In this document: in pieces, positions 38,774-63,792 of the stretch
How positions within the stretch are numbered: the stretch's first letter is position 1
How the letters are laid out: every line of letters begins with the position of its first letter
Assembly: GCA_947561395.2 (NCBI GenBank)
Contig: OX387187.1
Location: 36,437,829-36,501,828 of the forward strand
From: Buxus sempervirens
Lineage: Eukaryota; Streptophyta; Magnoliopsida; Buxales; Buxaceae
Direction: 5' to 3'
Length of the DNA stretch: 64,000 nucleotides
Notes under the pieces: generated by a model
Databases searched by the model: none
What the model was told of the DNA's origin: nothing
Seen by the model: the letters and a program-made list of their open reading frames with translations, nothing else
Program-made: the position numbers and the translations under genes

Positions 38774-38919
38774 CTGCCACATTTTGTCAAACCCACTAAT
38801 ATCTCTGAGAAATGGTTAGCATGATGAGGATACATTATGTTGATCTAAATACATAAAAACAAATACTACTAGAGTTTAAAAAGAAAGGGAAAGAAAACAG
38901 CCATCTTTTTTAAGCATCA

Positions 38920-38996
38920 TCATCAATATCATAAGCCAGTTCCCACCAAAGTGGGGTCGGCAATATGAATCTTTTCTCTCCAACCCGCTCTATATC
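38920..38996 (-). mobile_element. Very short 5'-truncated RTE-type LINE tail with target-site duplication
   Basis: Only about 77 bases remain, starting with the ATCATCATC-type tail (GAT repeats on the element strand) and AAAGTGGGGTCGGC. A 13-base direct repeat TTTTTAAGCATCA flanks it (38907-38919 and 38997-39009). It matches the left end of the longer copy at 47586-48290. Confidence 0.7.
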
Positions 38997-39759
38997 TTTT
39001 TAAGCATCAACAGAATATAATTCCAAGTAATCTCTTGACTTTATCATAAAAACAGAAGCACTTCCAAATTGGCCCCCAATCATTATAATGGTATGTTATA
39101 CTCATTTGATCAGTGATATACCATTATCAACATACTTGGTGAAAGTAAAAACTTTAGCAAATTTGATTAGTCAGTTACTTGTTTCAACATGAGCAGTAAA
39201 GTTCATAATTATGCCATGTTGAATTCCGTGGTCTCCCTATTGCATGAGGGAATATCATGAAATCAATTAAGGAAACCATGCCACAATTAAGGAAAACCAT
39301 GCAAATTTAATTCAAATTATGTTCTTCCTAGACTATAGAGTAGCAATTTCTTTCAATCAAGGTTCCCCATGCCAGTTTCAATGCCATCAAGGGCCTGTTG
39401 TGCTATTTTGTTGAAATTTCGCCAGCACACCTCTGATGCCGCCGCATTTATTGTACTACCATCTTTTAAATTTTCAAAAAAATAAAAAAAATCTAATAAT
39501 ATAAACATTATGAAAAATATGAATATTAATTGTATTCTGCTATAAATATATTTCTATACTATTTGTAAATATACACTAATATTAAAATAATTACAATGTA
39601 AATATATTTCTAATCTGTATATCTTAAATTCTACATAGCATTCTATCATATTAATATTAATACAAGAAAATATATTTCTGTTTCAAGCTTCTTCTCTTTG
39701 CTTCAACGAATAAGCCTGAAGTAGATCAATGGAGTAAGTGCATCCCCCCAATTCCTTCA

Positions 39760-39854
39760 CCCCCCCCCCCCCCTCTCTCTCTCTCTCTCTCGTTCCTCCC
39801 AACACCACTCCCTACTCTCTCTCTCTCTCTCATTCCTCCCAACACCACTCCCTA

Positions 39855-39885
<31 letters not shown>

Positions 39886-39976
39886 TTGTTCTGTTTTTTT
39901 TTTTCCATGAAGCAATACACCAAGCCTACCCCCTCTCTCATCTCATCTCATCTCATCTCATCTCATCTCATCTCAT
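39760..39976. repeat. Minisatellite and microsatellite cluster
   Basis: Poly-C runs into (CT)n, then two units of about 40 bases, each a CT run followed by ATTCCTCCCAACACCACTCC-type sequence, then (CA)n, poly-T and about eight TCTCA pentamers at 39935-39976. All pyrimidine-rich on the plus strand. Confidence 0.85.
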
Positions 39977-40601
39977 CGCTTGTATCTCTCTTCCTTGTTT
40001 TGGTTTTCTTTTTTCTTCTTTCCCTTTTTGGCGATGCCATGCTGCATGGAATCAAAACGGCATTGACAGCACAGATAGTATGCCATTAATGTCACCAATA
40101 TTTTGATCAGCATGGAGCAGTGTGCCACTCCTACCAATAGAAAAAAGGGATTTTTTAACCCCGCTGAATCCATGAAATTCTGTTTCTTTTTTCATCGAAA
40201 TAGGAAAATTTTAGCCACTTCTCGAGAAATTTCACGGGAGTGGAATGCACTGCTTCCAATGGATTATGAAGATATTGAAAATGTTTAATATATAGTTATA
40301 GTAATCTAAGGTTATATTGTACAACTATAGCAGTGGATATGATGGATTTCATGGTCCAAAGCCTTTTCAACACCTTGGCCCTGTGGGGAACTTAACCCAT
40401 GCACTCAGACGTGTGGCTCGTCCTTATAAAGAATCGATTGCATAAAATAGTGCATTCTTTAAGGAAGCAATATAAAGCAATTAAGCAACCAAATGGAACT
40501 TATTAGGCCAACCAAAGTGAGCTTTTGTTAAAACCAACAACAAGAGTACAAAAGCCTTGATATGAGGGAAGCACTTGTTCTTTGCCACCACCCACTACCT
40601 A

Positions 40602-41070
40602 TGTAATGACTCAACCCAGCGAGGTATTGTCCACTTTGGGCCTAAGCCCGCACGGTTTTGTCCTCAAAAGGCATCTCGCTTGGTTAAGTGTTCTCCCTAA
40701 TTCTTATACCATACCGGGTATTCATCCGTTTCCAATGTGGGATCGGGATATCACAATATACCCCACTCAGGGCTGCACGTCCCCGTATAGTGACCACCTA
40801 GAAGTCTGCCAACCCCTCATGAGCCGGCCCTCATCGGTCCAACCACCTTTCCCAGGCAACGCCAGGACCCACACTAGCCACGGACTACTGGACCCGAATC
40901 CAACTCTGATACCATTTGTAACGACCAAACCCAGCGAGGTATTGTCTGCATTGGGCCTAAACCCACACGGTTTTATCCTCAAAAGACGCCTCGGTTGTTA
41001 GAATGTTCTCCCTGACTCTTATACCATACCTGGTATTCATCCGTTTTCAATGTGGGGCCAGGATATCACA
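40602..41070 (-). mobile_element. TRIM (terminal-repeat retrotransposon in miniature), looks whole
   Basis: Two 154-base direct repeats, 40602-40755 and 40917-41070, read TGTGATATCC...TTACA on the minus strand (TG...CA ends). Next to the right copy, 40902-40914 is a primer-binding site for initiator tRNA-Met (TGGTATCAGAGTT on the minus strand). The 161-base middle has no coding capacity. A 5-base target-site duplication ACCTA flanks it (40597-40601, 41071-41075). By eye about two dozen of 154 LTR positions differ, so it is old. A related LTR piece lies at 1-143. It sits in the presumed intron of the unrecognised gene. Confidence 0.9.
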
Positions 41071-41679
41071 ACCTACCTTCCCTCAAGGTGGACGCTAAGA
41101 CTTTGACACTATAACAGAAGGAAACATACCATTTGCTGGTACAATCTCAATGAGCCATGGTTAAAAAGCTCAGTTGATACAACGTGGTAGCATTACTGAG
41201 ATGATGTCTCTGGTACTATTTTTCTTTGGAATTGGACAAGTTCAGTCAAACTCTGCTTGACTTGGGTAGTACAAAGTTGGTACTCTTGAGTCGACTCAAT
41301 CTTAGGCGATAAGAAAGAAGAAGAAAAAGAAGATATTTGATCGAAGATACTTGATCTTCAGGTATCAGATGATAATGTCTGGTATGTATTGGTATTGGCC
41401 ATGGTGCATACCAGACAGTATAGGAACATAGAACCTTGAAATGAGCTGGAACACTAACATTCATGAGACTCGTACAGACCAACGGCTTTTCAACAATAGA
41501 TACACTTATGACATGCTAACATTTCCTTGACAAAGCCAATCTACCAATAATACAAGAAAAGCACTCTAATAGTGCCAAACTCAATACAAAAGGACCTAAA
41601 CATCAAATATAAGTTAACAGTGAATACTAAAAATCTAACAATATAAAGTTCAAATGGAATGTTGATTCAAAACATTTCT

Positions 41680-41950
41680 TACCCCAACTAGTTAGGGTCA
41701 GCAAAATGACTCTTACTTCTTCATCCCAATTTTTCAAAAACCACATCTTCAATCAGATTTTGTATCCAAATCCATTTGGGCCAACTCCATCCAAGTTTTT
41801 TTCTTTTTCCTTTTTTTGGGTCTTCTCTTTTCCCTCTTAGATCCTTCAATGTACAACTCATTGCGACCTCTCAAAACTGCTACTCCATTCACAAGTTGTT
41901 CAAAGTACTGGAATTCTTTAGTTCCCTAAATCAAGAATAAAATTAAGACT
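41680..41950 (-). mobile_element. RTE-type LINE remnant
   Basis: CCCCAACTAGTTAGGGTCAG, CATCTTCAATCAGATTTTGT and ATCCTTCAATGTACAACTC occur in the same order as in the pieces at 60165-60420, 51480-51985 and 47586-48290. All share the orientation with the tail on the left. Heavily decayed. Confidence 0.5.
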
Positions 41951-42177
41951 TAAGGATTTCTTATTGGAAATGATTAGAGAATTAACTTCCAAAGGGATAA
42001 CTAGGAAAGAAGTTGTTTCATCTTGCATGGAATAAAATATCTGCTGGAAAATCTTTAAAAGAGCATTTAAAACTAATCATCGATCAACTCTTTCAGCATT
42101 TGAATGGACAGTCAGTATTCATGCTGCTTCAGGTACCCTAAATCTGTACAAGAACCCCCTAACTCAGGAATGGTAGC

Positions 42178-42330
42178 TAGTTCAATGTGGATAACATTTG
42201 CTGTTACATTTGGAGTCAAGACCTTCAACAATGGACTCCCAAAAAATAAGATTCACTAGTTCAATGTGGAGAACATGTGCTGTTATTGGAGTCAAGATCT
42301 TCAACAATGTCCTCCCAAAAATAAGATTCG
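42178..42330. repeat. Tandem duplication, unit about 75 bases
   Basis: TAGTTCAATGTGGA-AACAT through CAAAAA-TAAGATTC is present twice in tandem (42178-42255 and 42256-42329) with a few changes and a small length difference. Confidence 0.8.
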
Positions 42331-44019
42331 TGCAACTTGACAGAAACCACAAGGAAAAAGCCCAAGTTGGCATGTAGAAGCTTACTCATCATATATATTG
42401 AGAAATTGGAAAGAGACGCGTTGATGAGCATATGAAAATATTTAAGCTCTCTCTATCACATTCTCAACAACATTTTTTTATCTAATTGCTGCAAAGTTAT
42501 GAAGGCATTCAATCCTCAAGAACCGATTCAATTGCAAATCCTTGGATTCCAACCTCAAACTCTGAACCCTGAATAAATAAAGCGGTTGTGCTGTAAAGCT
42601 CCTGTCTTTGGCGGTTCAAAGTTAAACATCAATGACAAAAAGAAATCCAGGCCCTTCTAGAGGTGGAGCGGTTCTCAGGAGCCATTACAGTCAAATCCTA
42701 GAAGCCATCTCAAACTATACAACAACTATGCTAGCATGGTTACTGAAACTCAAGCTCTTCTAGATGTTTGAACAACTTGAAATGTTCTGGGTTCACAGTT
42801 CAATAAGCTTCAAGTAGAACTAGTAGATCCTCTAATTATGGTCAAAATCGTTAATGGACATTGACTGATTCCATGAGATATCTGAATCTTATTACAGTTC
42901 ATGGTCAAAATGGCACAAGAAAGATCTTCCAAAGAATGCCACTGGATTTATTACAGTTCATGTGTATTGAGAAGCCATCTCACTAGATCATTTTGTGGCT
43001 TTTTGAGACTCTTCCATTAAAGCTTCCAGGAAAATCTTACATGTTTAGGAACTTCCAACTGAATATTCCTCATAAAACCAGCTCAGCTGGGGCTAGGAAA
43101 TAATCCTTTTCATGTATCAAGTTTAGTTTTTATAAGTCTCTTTTCCATGTGCTGAGTCTGGTAGTATTGCGTATCTCTTTTAACAAGTAATTATCTCACA
43201 GGATTAAGGTCCGCATGACCCTTGCAACCACTGCCATGTCCCCTGTCCTTTATAATTTTTATTTTATCCACCTAGACATATGAGTGGCTTAAAACAGAAA
43301 GAAAAAATAAAACGACCCAAAATCTCAAATCAATATTTTCTGTACAATTCTAACAGGAAACAAAAAAAAAAGAGGGAACTTTTGCCTGAAAGGTGCAACA
43401 TTTCCTCAAAATAGAAATTTAAAACCCAAAAACATGCTTCCAAGAACTCTCTAGAGATGGGAAAACCCAAGAAATCATAAAAGCAGAATCTCCTTCCACG
43501 TCCAAAGAAGAGAACCCCAGTTCTTTCACATCAGCCTACCCAACTAAAAGAGCGCAACCCTACATGCTAATATCATTTCCCTCTCATTAAGGACACCAAG
43601 ATGGCATGAATATCACCTAATAGCCTTGGAAAATAATCCCGCAGAACTCAAATTCCTGACAAAAACAATCAAAATTAAGCCTGAAAAAGCCTCTCTGAAG
43701 GTTTGCAAGCCACAAAACAACTGTCACCAAATGATAAGGGCCTCGCAACTGAAAGCAATCTAATAATCTGTTACTAATAGACATATGAATGCTGGAGAAA
43801 CAGAAGCCTAAAATATTGTCAAATTCATAATGACCACAATAGTGGTAAATTTCCTATCTTCCTCATCATAAAAAATCATGTTTCTAAATTCTAAAGAAAC
43901 CAAAAGATAACATCATAAAAGAGGAATCAATATATCATATTACCCTTCTTTACCTCTTTACCAACCTAGGAAAACATGTACTGTAATAATTAAACAAGAG
44001 GTAAACAGTCACAGGAAAC

Positions 44020-44345
44020 ACCTAATTACATCAACTATGCGAAGTACAAAAAGGCCAAAACTCCTTAGCAATTGGAAAATGAAGAAAAAAGTAATCCACT
44101 GACTCTCCCTACTCCATACAGATAATGCCAGCCACAGGTGATAATGCTAGGCATTTTCTCCACTCTATAAAGTGTTGTTTCTGTAGACTTTGTAAATAAC
44201 TATAGTCTCAGCAAGGGCTTTAATTCTAGGAGGGACAGATGGTTTCTGAAGCTAAGAGATAGAGGAGAGAGTAAAGGGCACTTCCTATTACCCAAATGGT
44301 TTCAAACAAACTATCGGGAGAAAAAATAAAACCCCAAAAAAAACA
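44020..44345 (-). mobile_element. Decayed L1-type LINE piece
   Basis: The minus strand reads KPSVPPRIKALAETIVIYKV and further on a degenerate zinc-knuckle region, the same zf-RVT zone as in the LINE copies at 14520 and 18345. Interrupted frames, no clear ends; flanking sequence 42400-44020 may belong to it. Confidence 0.5.
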
Positions 44346-44693
44346 TAAAAAAACCTGAACAGGAAATTCCAAATTCAAGTATCAAGAATGCAGAGAACAA
44401 CAAAGGCATCCTTCAAAACATCAAATATGAAAGCCATTCTTTCCAAGTATGTTGGCTTGGGATCCCGTCTAAGGATCAAATTCTAAACCCAACCTTCAGA
44501 GAAAAAAACACCTGCAACAAAGAAATTATGATTAATAAAACTTGAAAATACAAGGAATCAAAAGATAAATAGGCTCTACCCATCAGTAATCATACCAGGA
44601 TTGAATACAGGACCCACACCACAAACTCAACAAGACCAGCGGATAGAACAAAGCATCAATGAAACAGATATAATTCAATGAGCCAACACTTAC

Positions 44694-44776
44694 ACACTTT
44701 CACAAGGATTGACACCCCAACCATCACTGTCAATGCCGCAATTGCTCAAACTATCTAAGTTTTCTTCTTTTAGAAC
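44694..44776 (-). CDS. Possible internal exon of the unrecognised gene
   Basis: An open stretch of 27 codons plus two bases, VLKEENLDSLSNCG and IDSDGWGVNPCESV, is bordered by a clean acceptor (AAAACCCTAG) and a near-consensus donor (GTGTAAGT). It lies between the candidate 5' UTR exon and the last exon on the same strand. Its phase (two bases left over) does not by itself match the last exon, which needs one base, so at least one further exon would be required. Suggestive only. Confidence 0.3.
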
Positions 44777-45384
44777 CTAGGGTTTTAAGTTTCTGCTAAA
44801 GTTACGAAAATTTTCATACTTGAAGAACACCAATTTTTCATTTAAATCAATATTTCTCTTTTATTTTTTAAAATTTTCAATACAATATTTATGAAAAATA
44901 TTACCAAGAAGCAAAATTTTCCCAAGAAGTTCATCTAGAATTCCCTACTCAACAAGGAACAAAATTAACCTTGACATCAAAAATTAAAAACATGCTAGAC
45001 TTTACCGTCACACTTACGATAAGTGGCTGAACATGAGAGGCCAAGCCTTCCATACACAAGCATATAATGGTTAGAATATCAATCATTCATCAACCGAATG
45101 ATTTTGACATAATATCAATTCATTAACACTGGTAAATAGACTACTGATGCATGCATAATGATATTATCAAAATGTTATCAGATAATACTCTGTGAATTTG
45201 CAGAAACATTCTAAAAGAGCTACAATACCAAACTGGACCAGCTCAAGAGTAAGCAACCAAACAAATGTTTAAAAAAAAAAACCTACAGACAACCATTACA
45301 TGCCCTCCTCAGATTGGAATAGCTGATCCAGTTGATCCAATACTGGTATGGCCATAAATAACGACTAATAGATTTAGACAAGAG

Positions 45385-45490
45385 AGAGGAGAGAGGAGAG
45401 AGAGAGAGAAGGGAGAACCTAACCCTATCATATGTACACACACACACACATGTGTGTGCGCGCGAGCGCGCATGTGTGTAGTGTGTATAT
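45385..45490. repeat. (AG)n followed by an alternating purine-pyrimidine tract
   Basis: An AG-rich run leads into (AC)n, ATGTGTGTGCGCGC, a GA interruption and GCGCGCATGTGTGTA. About 50 bases alternate almost strictly, with a CG core, the classical composition for Z-DNA. Confidence 0.8.
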
Positions 45491-46542
45491 ACATAAACAA
45501 GGACAAGAGGGGGATGAGACAGAGAAAAAGGGATAGAATGAGATAAAGTAAGAGAGAAGGACAGAGAGTACAAAGAAAGAGAATATCATTAAAAAAAAGG
45601 AGAATTTCAGAGAGAGAAAGCTAACTTGACAGATAATTCTTCTGCTTTCTTCTTCTTGACAGCATCTTATTTTGCTAAGATAAATTGTTTGTGTGCTCAA
45701 TTTATATCAATTTGTCCTGAACAATACAAACCCCAATCGTACCACGACTAGCTCAATACAGGAATTTACTACATCAAACATTGATAAGAATCAATAAAAT
45801 CCTCTTTTCTATACTCTCTATTCCTCCCATTGAAGCATCCTCCATTACTGAACTTGTCGTGAAATCTTCTTTAAATAAGTGATAGAAATAGGCACATATA
45901 AGATGCATCTCGTCGTAGTTCCAAGTCCTCAACAATTTCCAACTTATCAGTAGATCTCTAACTCTCATTGTCATGCACCCAATCAGATTTGACCTACTAA
46001 GGTTTTTTCCTAGGTAGCCGTCACAAACATGAGATAGAGCAAAGGATGATCGACCAGTTTCAATTCAAATCATTACAAGAGTGTTAAATACAGAAGGATG
46101 ACAAGATATACGCACATAATAGGGTCATATCTACATAATTGTGTACAGAAGAAAATCGTCCGAAGGCTATTCTATCCTAGTTGAAAGGCGAAAGAGAAGA
46201 AAATCGTCTCCTTTATAATAACAACAATAAAGACCGAATCACACAAAAACCCTAAGCACGGAATAATCCAACTTAAATCTCTAATCCAAATACGACTTAA
46301 AGAAGCAATCGACTTGTTTAGAATCCATGTTTCAAAGAAATCCAAACAATTCCACTCATATACAGTCAATCGATCCGCATGGATTCCATAGAAAAAAACT
46401 CAAAACAACAACATAAATCGATAACTCAATCACAAAAACCCTAACTTATATCAAACAAGATTGAGTACGAGATCGAATTACTTCAAACGATTGAAACAAA
46501 AACAACAGGAGAAAAAAAATTTAAAGAGGAGAAATTCCGTAC

Positions 46543-46640
46543 CTGAAAAATTGGATTGAGCCTTTACCCCTGTTTCTTTCTTTCTTCGCCGCCGATCTCT
46601 CCTTGTCCCTTAAATCCACTCCGCGTCGATCGATTGGGCT
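46543..46640 (-). other. Probable 5' UTR exon and transcription start region
   Basis: On the minus strand a GC-richer, ATG-free stretch (GATCGGCGGCGAAGAAAG and neighbours) ends CAATTTTTCAG at a GTACGG donor. What follows looks like a typical plant leader intron (T-rich, with GTTAGGGTTTTTGTG). No coding frame is present. It is the likely start of the gene whose last exon is at 38496. The right border is approximate. Confidence 0.45.
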
Positions 46641-46650
46641 GACTGTTAGT

Positions 46651-46660
46651 ACACGTGGCA
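46651..46660. promoter_or_regulatory. G-box (CACGTGG) upstream of the putative 5' UTR exon
   Basis: ACACGTGGCA lies just upstream of the proposed start region, a usual place for a bZIP/bHLH-bound G-box. A single short motif, so weak evidence. Confidence 0.3.
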
Positions 46661-47585
46661 AAAAATACATTGATTCGGTGGTGGCTTATTCACTGAATTA
46701 ATCATTTATATAGAATCAGGACCGTTGAAATTCCATCTAAAGTAACGCTCCCCTCATAAACGTCCCGACAGTTAGATTATCGACATTTAATGTGGTAGGA
46801 CGCGTTATTTGTTAACATTTTGCAAGTTTGGATAATGCTTTTTGAACAGTGCGGATAGAAAAGGTCTTATCCCACCGACAGCTCTGTTCATGGGTAGAAT
46901 CTTGCAGAATCTTCTGTCTTTGTTAGATTTCATTATCTTATGTGGCAAAATTTTTCTCCTTTTTTGTTTTTTTTTTGGTTGCTAAACTCACGTGGCAAAT
47001 TTACAACCCTAATTTACACGGATTAAAAGGGATGAACCGTAGCCAATAGGCCCAATACCACATACCCACATAAGTTAAAAGTATAAAATACATTGAATTG
47101 TTAATGAATAATGTAGCTATTATTTATATTATATTCCTCAGATTCTTGTCTTTCTTTTTTTTTTTTTTTTTTTTTATCTAAGGATTGCCCTCCACAACCA
47201 AAAGAATCCTAGACTATAACTTCCAAACAACCGTTTTTTCCGCTTTTAATTTAAACCTCACCCCTACTTTTATGTTACAGTTATTGGGTTTAGAATGTGC
47301 AGTATGCACGTGCCACCACTAATCAACCATGAATGCCATGCAAAAGTGTTCTAACGATTGCACTTTCATTTATTTTACGAGAATGACCATAGATGATTTC
47401 AATTTATTTATATAAAGCTACTTAGCAAGAAAAAAAATGGATTTCTTTTGACATTACTGCAATACTACATGTCCAATTATGCTTTAACATTTGTACTGTT
47501 TTGCATGCGTATAATAAACCTTGGGATATCGTTGTGAGAATGCAAATTTGAATTGGGTGTAACCATTTTACGTCATTGTTATTAA

Positions 47586-48290
47586 TATCATCATCAGCAT
47601 AAGCTAGTTCCTATCAGAGTGGGATTAGCCACATGAATCTTATCTCACCATCCCACTGTCGAAAATCATATATTTCGTTAATCTATTTTTATACAAGTCT
47701 TATTTTATTAACCCTATATATGTTTTTTTAGGTTTTCTTATTGATCTATTGGGTCCTTCAATATGGATTCTCTTATACCTTATTGCAGATGCATCTTTAG
47801 GTCTCCACTTTACATATTCAAACCACCTTAATATGCTCCTCTCAAGTTTTTTCTCAAATCATGCCATGCCCAGCCACTCTCAAATATCTTCATGTCTTTA
47901 TCATTTCTAATTTTGAAACATATTCTTCTTAGCATCCTCATCTCAGTAATACTTTTCTTTTGAATATGTTAAGTGCTTCCTTATGATTTGAAATCGGTAA
48001 GAGCCCCTTGCTAGAAGATCTGCTAGTCCAACAGTGAGTGGAGCGTACACATATGTAAATGACGCTGATGTGTACACCCCATTCACTGTTGGACCAATAG
48101 ATCTTCCAACGTGAGCTCTAAATAATATGCTCTCTTTTCTTATCACCCAACATTTTGTAATATACAACATAAATTGTCTAATTATTGCCTTATAAAACAT
48201 ATCTGAACATCCAATCAACTCTAATCTTAATCCAATCATCTCTAATCTTATTTTACAAGTCTTTGTCATGTCAAAATTAAGCAACAAATG
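47586..48290 (-). mobile_element. RTE-type LINE, 3' part, interrupted by a foldback element
   Basis: Starts at the left with the ATCATCATC tail and AGAGTGGGATTAGCC. The minus strand gives degenerate RT C-terminal coding (a MRMLRRICFK-like segment from TTAGCATCCTCATCTC). The same order is seen in the other RTE-like copies here. Bases 48008-48110 are a separate insertion. The 5' end is lost; frames are broken. Confidence 0.6.
48008..48110. mobile_element. Small foldback element nested in the LINE
   Basis: TTGCTAGAAGATCTGCTAGT, CCAACAGTGAGTGG and GTACACAT are mirrored by inverted copies to the right (CCCATTCACTGTTGGACCAA, AGATCTTCCAACG). Arms are about 40 bases with several mismatches around a short centre. 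It splits the flanking LINE sequence, so it inserted later. Confidence 0.65.
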
Positions 48291-48859
48291 CTCAATACAA
48301 AAAAAATTAGTTGTTTATGTCCACTTGGAGTTGGGTTCTATCACTTTGAGGGATTGATGTGACATCAAAGTCCTAACATGCGTGTTGAACAAATAAAAAA
48401 TCCTCCCATTTGTGACCAATTTGTCCCAATCCAGCTTGCAAACAACTGGCGGCACAAAAGAAACAAAACATCAGACCCCACATATACTAATGACAGATAG
48501 GAGTTAGTTGAGGGGCTCATCGATGGTGCCCTCGCAATTGGTTCACTCAAGGTTAAGTTTCACATCTTCTACGTCACATGCCTTTGAATCACACGGCACT
48601 ACGGAAATACCATTTGACGATGAACTGTATTCCACGTTAGGACAAGGGATATTGGTGCCGCAAAGAGACATCACACCGGCTTTCTTTCCCAATTCTGTCA
48701 AAGTCTTGATTGTTTACATCTTGTATGAATGCGAACTTGCCTCCAATTGAAAAAGAAACGGGTTTAAATTGAATTTGGCAAGAGGGGGTAACTTGAGCCT
48801 TATGCATCCAAGATGTCTCTATCATCTACAATATACTTTTCAAATTTTAAAGTAGGTCA

Positions 48860-49290
48860 CCATTTACCAACAGCAGCATGCCTTCGTAGGTCCCCTTCCC
48901 TGGTGGGAACGAACCTACATAACATGGGGTCCCTCTTAGGTTCACACCAACAGCAGCATGCCTTCGTAGGTTGCCCCTCTCTCCCCGATGGGATGCACGA
49001 ACCGACAAAACCTGGGGTCCCTCTTAGCATCTGTGAACTGGCTAACACTCACCACAAACCCCTAACAAGCCATTAAACCCACAAACCCGCCCTGCCCGCA
49101 CACTTACACAAGCCACAGCATGTTCTCTGAGAGATTTAAACCTGTTCTCTGGGAGACTTGAACCCAAAACGTAGACTCTAATACCAATTTGTAAGATTAA
49201 GTGATTAAATTATTAGTGAGAACGCAACTTTATTTTCTTATATGTCATTCGGATGCTGGGCCTTGGCCCAACTCCCCCAACTCAGGTAAG
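48860..49290 (-). mobile_element. LTR-type retroelement fragment
   Basis: On the minus strand a LTR-like end TTACAAA is followed by a primer-binding-like site TTGGTATTAGAGT (49175-49187). The adjacent internal region has a tandem duplication of about 80 bases (48866-48946 and 48947-49029) built on ACCAACAGCAGCATGCCTTC. No coding domain and no second LTR identified. Incomplete and old. Confidence 0.45.
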
Positions 49291-49905
49291 GAATATGATA
49301 GAATGAATGTGATAATTAAACACTACATCTGGAATTGGTCTCAGAATAATTTGTCAAACACTTGTTTACTAAAAAATCAATGATTAAAGGTGCTTAGATA
49401 TATTAGAATGGTACATGTTTATTTGGCAAAAACATGTTGCCTTGTTTTTCAAGTATGGCTATCATATATTTTACATAAACAAAAATATATCTTACCAGGC
49501 CACCAAACAGAAGATCCCATGTAAAAATGGATTGTCTAGAATGACTATATCATTCTTCCATGTGCTATTTTCTCATCTACCACAAGAGCCAATTAAAGCA
49601 GTTGGGTTAGAACAGACGATTACCTTCTGCCTATTTTCATTCATAAGGTAATCAAACATTGTCAATTGTTAAAAGTGATTTGACTGATCTGCTTATTACT
49701 ATCTGTTATAAATATATATACTTTATACATCCCTCTCCTGTCTCTGGATTCCGAAAAACCACTTCATAATCTTGTAACCCTTGACATGATTCAACATATC
49801 CCATCTATTAATGCCTGAAACAACCTGCATTATTCTACTGCTTAAGATCAAGGTGGCTTGTAGACTGGGACCAGACAGGAGGGCTTCCAGCAGGACAAAT
49901 AAAAC

Positions 49906-63792
<13,887 letters not shown>

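Larger units (their letters stand above)
38774..46542 (-). other. Presumed introns of the unrecognised gene
   Basis: Apart from the possible exon at 44694-44776, I find no convincing coding exon. Contents: RTE tail, pyrimidine repeats, TRIM, RTE remnant, tandem duplication, LINE piece and an alternating purine-pyrimidine tract, each listed on its own. A short frame near 45900 (KLEIVEDLELRRDASYM) looks coiled-coil-like but lacks clear splice borders. Confidence 0.4.
46661..49905. other. Intergenic region between BSK2 and the unrecognised gene
   Basis: 3.2 kb downstream of BSK2 and upstream of the unrecognised gene. It holds a poly-T run at 47157-47175, an RTE-type LINE with a nested foldback, and an LTR-type fragment. 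No supported exon. Confidence 0.5.

Noticed and set aside
39760-39976. Regular repeats that superficially resemble a spaced array
   Set aside because: Units are simple CT and TCTCA tracts in a plant nuclear sequence; not CRISPR.
45774-45974. Minus-strand frame with KLEIVEDLELRRDASYM
   Set aside because: Looks coiled-coil-like but the reading frame lacks a convincing acceptor and donor, so it is not listed as an exon.
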